Positions 63,369-64,000 of a DNA stretch of 64,000 nt are shown one piece after another. The stretch is from Acidobacteriaceae bacterium. Its GTDB lineage: Bacteria; Acidobacteriota; Terriglobia; Terriglobales; Acidobacteriaceae. How positions within the stretch are numbered: the stretch's first letter is position 1; each line of letters begins with the position of its first letter. A model generated the notes under the pieces. It saw only the letters and a program-made list of their open reading frames with translations, made no database searches and was not told where the DNA came from. Position numbers and translations under genes: made by a program. The DNA is taken from assembly GCA_003134655.1 (NCBI GenBank), contig PLBY01000047.1, forward strand, positions 5,620-69,619, read 5' to 3'.

Positions 63369-64000
63369 CCCGAACCGTCCGCACACCAAAAACGCCTCGG
63401 ATTTCATTCCCATCCGTCGCTTGGAAGCGCACAGTTACCTTGCTCTTCCCTCCGATTAACTCCGTTGGGATTGCGTAATTGGCGTCGACAAAATGGGCGT
63501 CCTGCTCTGGGCTGCGAGGCAGAGCGACATAATCGCCAATCTTCTTTCCATCGATCAGGATGTCGAATGTGCTTTTTCGGTGGCCCTCGCCACCGTATGT
63601 TATCCACAGCGCAACTGGGTGTGTGTTCTCGACCGGCACATCGAACGAGAACCATCCCTTGCCTGAGCGCCCGTGGCGGCCTCGCCAGAGAAGTGGAGCA
63701 GTGTTCTCTCCCTGCTCATTGAAGTCCCGCTCCGACTGCATCTCGCCCGGCTGGGCAAAAGCTATCGTGGCGGCCTGAAGCTTCTGTTGCTTTTCCTGCT
63801 CTTGTTTATATGCGGCGGAACGTTTGTTCCACTCTTCCGGGGTGAACACGTCCCAATAGACCGCGTATTTTCGCCGAGGAAGTTCGTAGAATGGTGCAAA
63901 TTCGATGTCCTGAGCGAGTCCGACGCCGGTCGTCTTGAACCAGCCTGGCTTGCCGGACTCCGGCTTAAGCCACTGCTGCAGCGGTTCGCCAGTGACCACA
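63352..64000 (-). CDS. GH127 beta-L-arabinofuranosidase, C-terminal part (runs off the window)
   Basis: The final 216 residues of a larger protein whose start lies right of the window. The end of the GH127 beta domain is seen in FAPFYELPRRKYAVYWDVFT, followed by a C-terminal jelly-roll of the DUF6805 type: WFSFDVPVENTHPVALWITY, FDILIDGKKIGDYVAL and SKVTVRFQATDGNEIRGVFG. The catalytic part is not visible. Its stop overlaps the GH51-like start, so GH127, GH51-like and DUF5695-like genes form a coupled operon. Confidence 0.75.
   Translation of the reverse strand, partial: VVTGEPLQQWLKPESGKPGWFKTTGVGLAQDIEFAPFYELPRRKYAVYWDVFTPEEWNKRSAAYKQEQEKQQKLQAATIAFAQPGEMQSERDFNEQGENTAPLLWRGRHGRSGKGWFSFDVPVENTHPVALWITYGGEGHRKSTFDILIDGKKIGDYVALPRSPEQDAHFVDANYAIPTELIGGKSKVTVRFQATDGNEIRGVFGVRTVRDGEAR

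Noticed and set aside
1-64000. CRISPR array, prophage or complete insertion sequence
   Set aside because: No regularly spaced direct repeats, phage structural genes or complete transposase were found on either strand.

Overview
The window looks like an Acidobacteriota chromosome, probably Terriglobia. This is inferred from family content: two Oar-like TonB-dependent receptors of about 1,100 residues with an N-terminal carboxypeptidase-like domain and a terminal Phe, secreted TPR and CRTAC1-type FG-GAP proteins, BNR/VPS10-type repeat proteins, and many Tat- or Sec-exported glycosidases. No rRNA, CRISPR array, complete tRNA or complete insertion sequence is visible.

Layout. 1-355: a truncated tRNA-Glu 3' half (attachment-site-like) and a perfect palindrome before a quinone oxidoreductase-like gene (356-1348). 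1424-6927 (minus): a five-gene operon for an exported molybdenum hydroxylase (2Fe-2S, Moco and FAD/4Fe-4S subunits) with its own cytochrome b561. 6928-9138: decayed DNA holding an aldo/keto reductase fragment, an intact NmrA-like gene, an IS5-type transposase tail and a DUF438-like PAS fragment. 9139-17816: an APC transporter broken by one missing base, a secreted HEMGH metalloprotease-like protein, a BNR protein, and a VPS10-type protein broken by one extra C. 17950-22025: sugar-acid dehydratase, secreted metallo-beta-lactamase-fold protein and tartrate/malate-type dehydrogenase.

22051-64000 is a large pentose/hemicellulose locus. A divergent pair (GH31; MFS carrier, rhamnonate-dehydratase-like enolase, AraD1-like protein, reductase) precedes a LacI-family regulator (28977). 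A five-gene arabinose operon follows: AraD epimerase, a FucI/AraA-superfamily isomerase standing where AraA would be, AraB kinase, exported mutarotase and GH39. Then come GH127, GH51, a TonB receptor, an aldo/keto reductase, a second GH127-like enzyme, a second TonB receptor, two paralogous secreted TPR proteins, two CRTAC1 proteins, and a minus-strand operon (GH127 C-terminus at the window edge, a second GH51-like enzyme, a DUF5695-like protein).

The most informative new signal is regulatory. A 12-bp palindrome GTAAACGTTTAC and near copies lie in front of the MFS/GH31 pair, lacI, the ara operon, the second GH127-like gene and both TonB receptors. At three of these (araD and both receptors) a sigma70-like promoter with an 18-bp spacer precedes the site by 14-17 bp. 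The picture is an arabinan/arabinoxylan regulon in which uptake receptors, exported arabinosidases and cytoplasmic pentose catabolism answer to one LacI repressor, with isomerase-kinase-epimerase and aldonate-dehydratase routes side by side.
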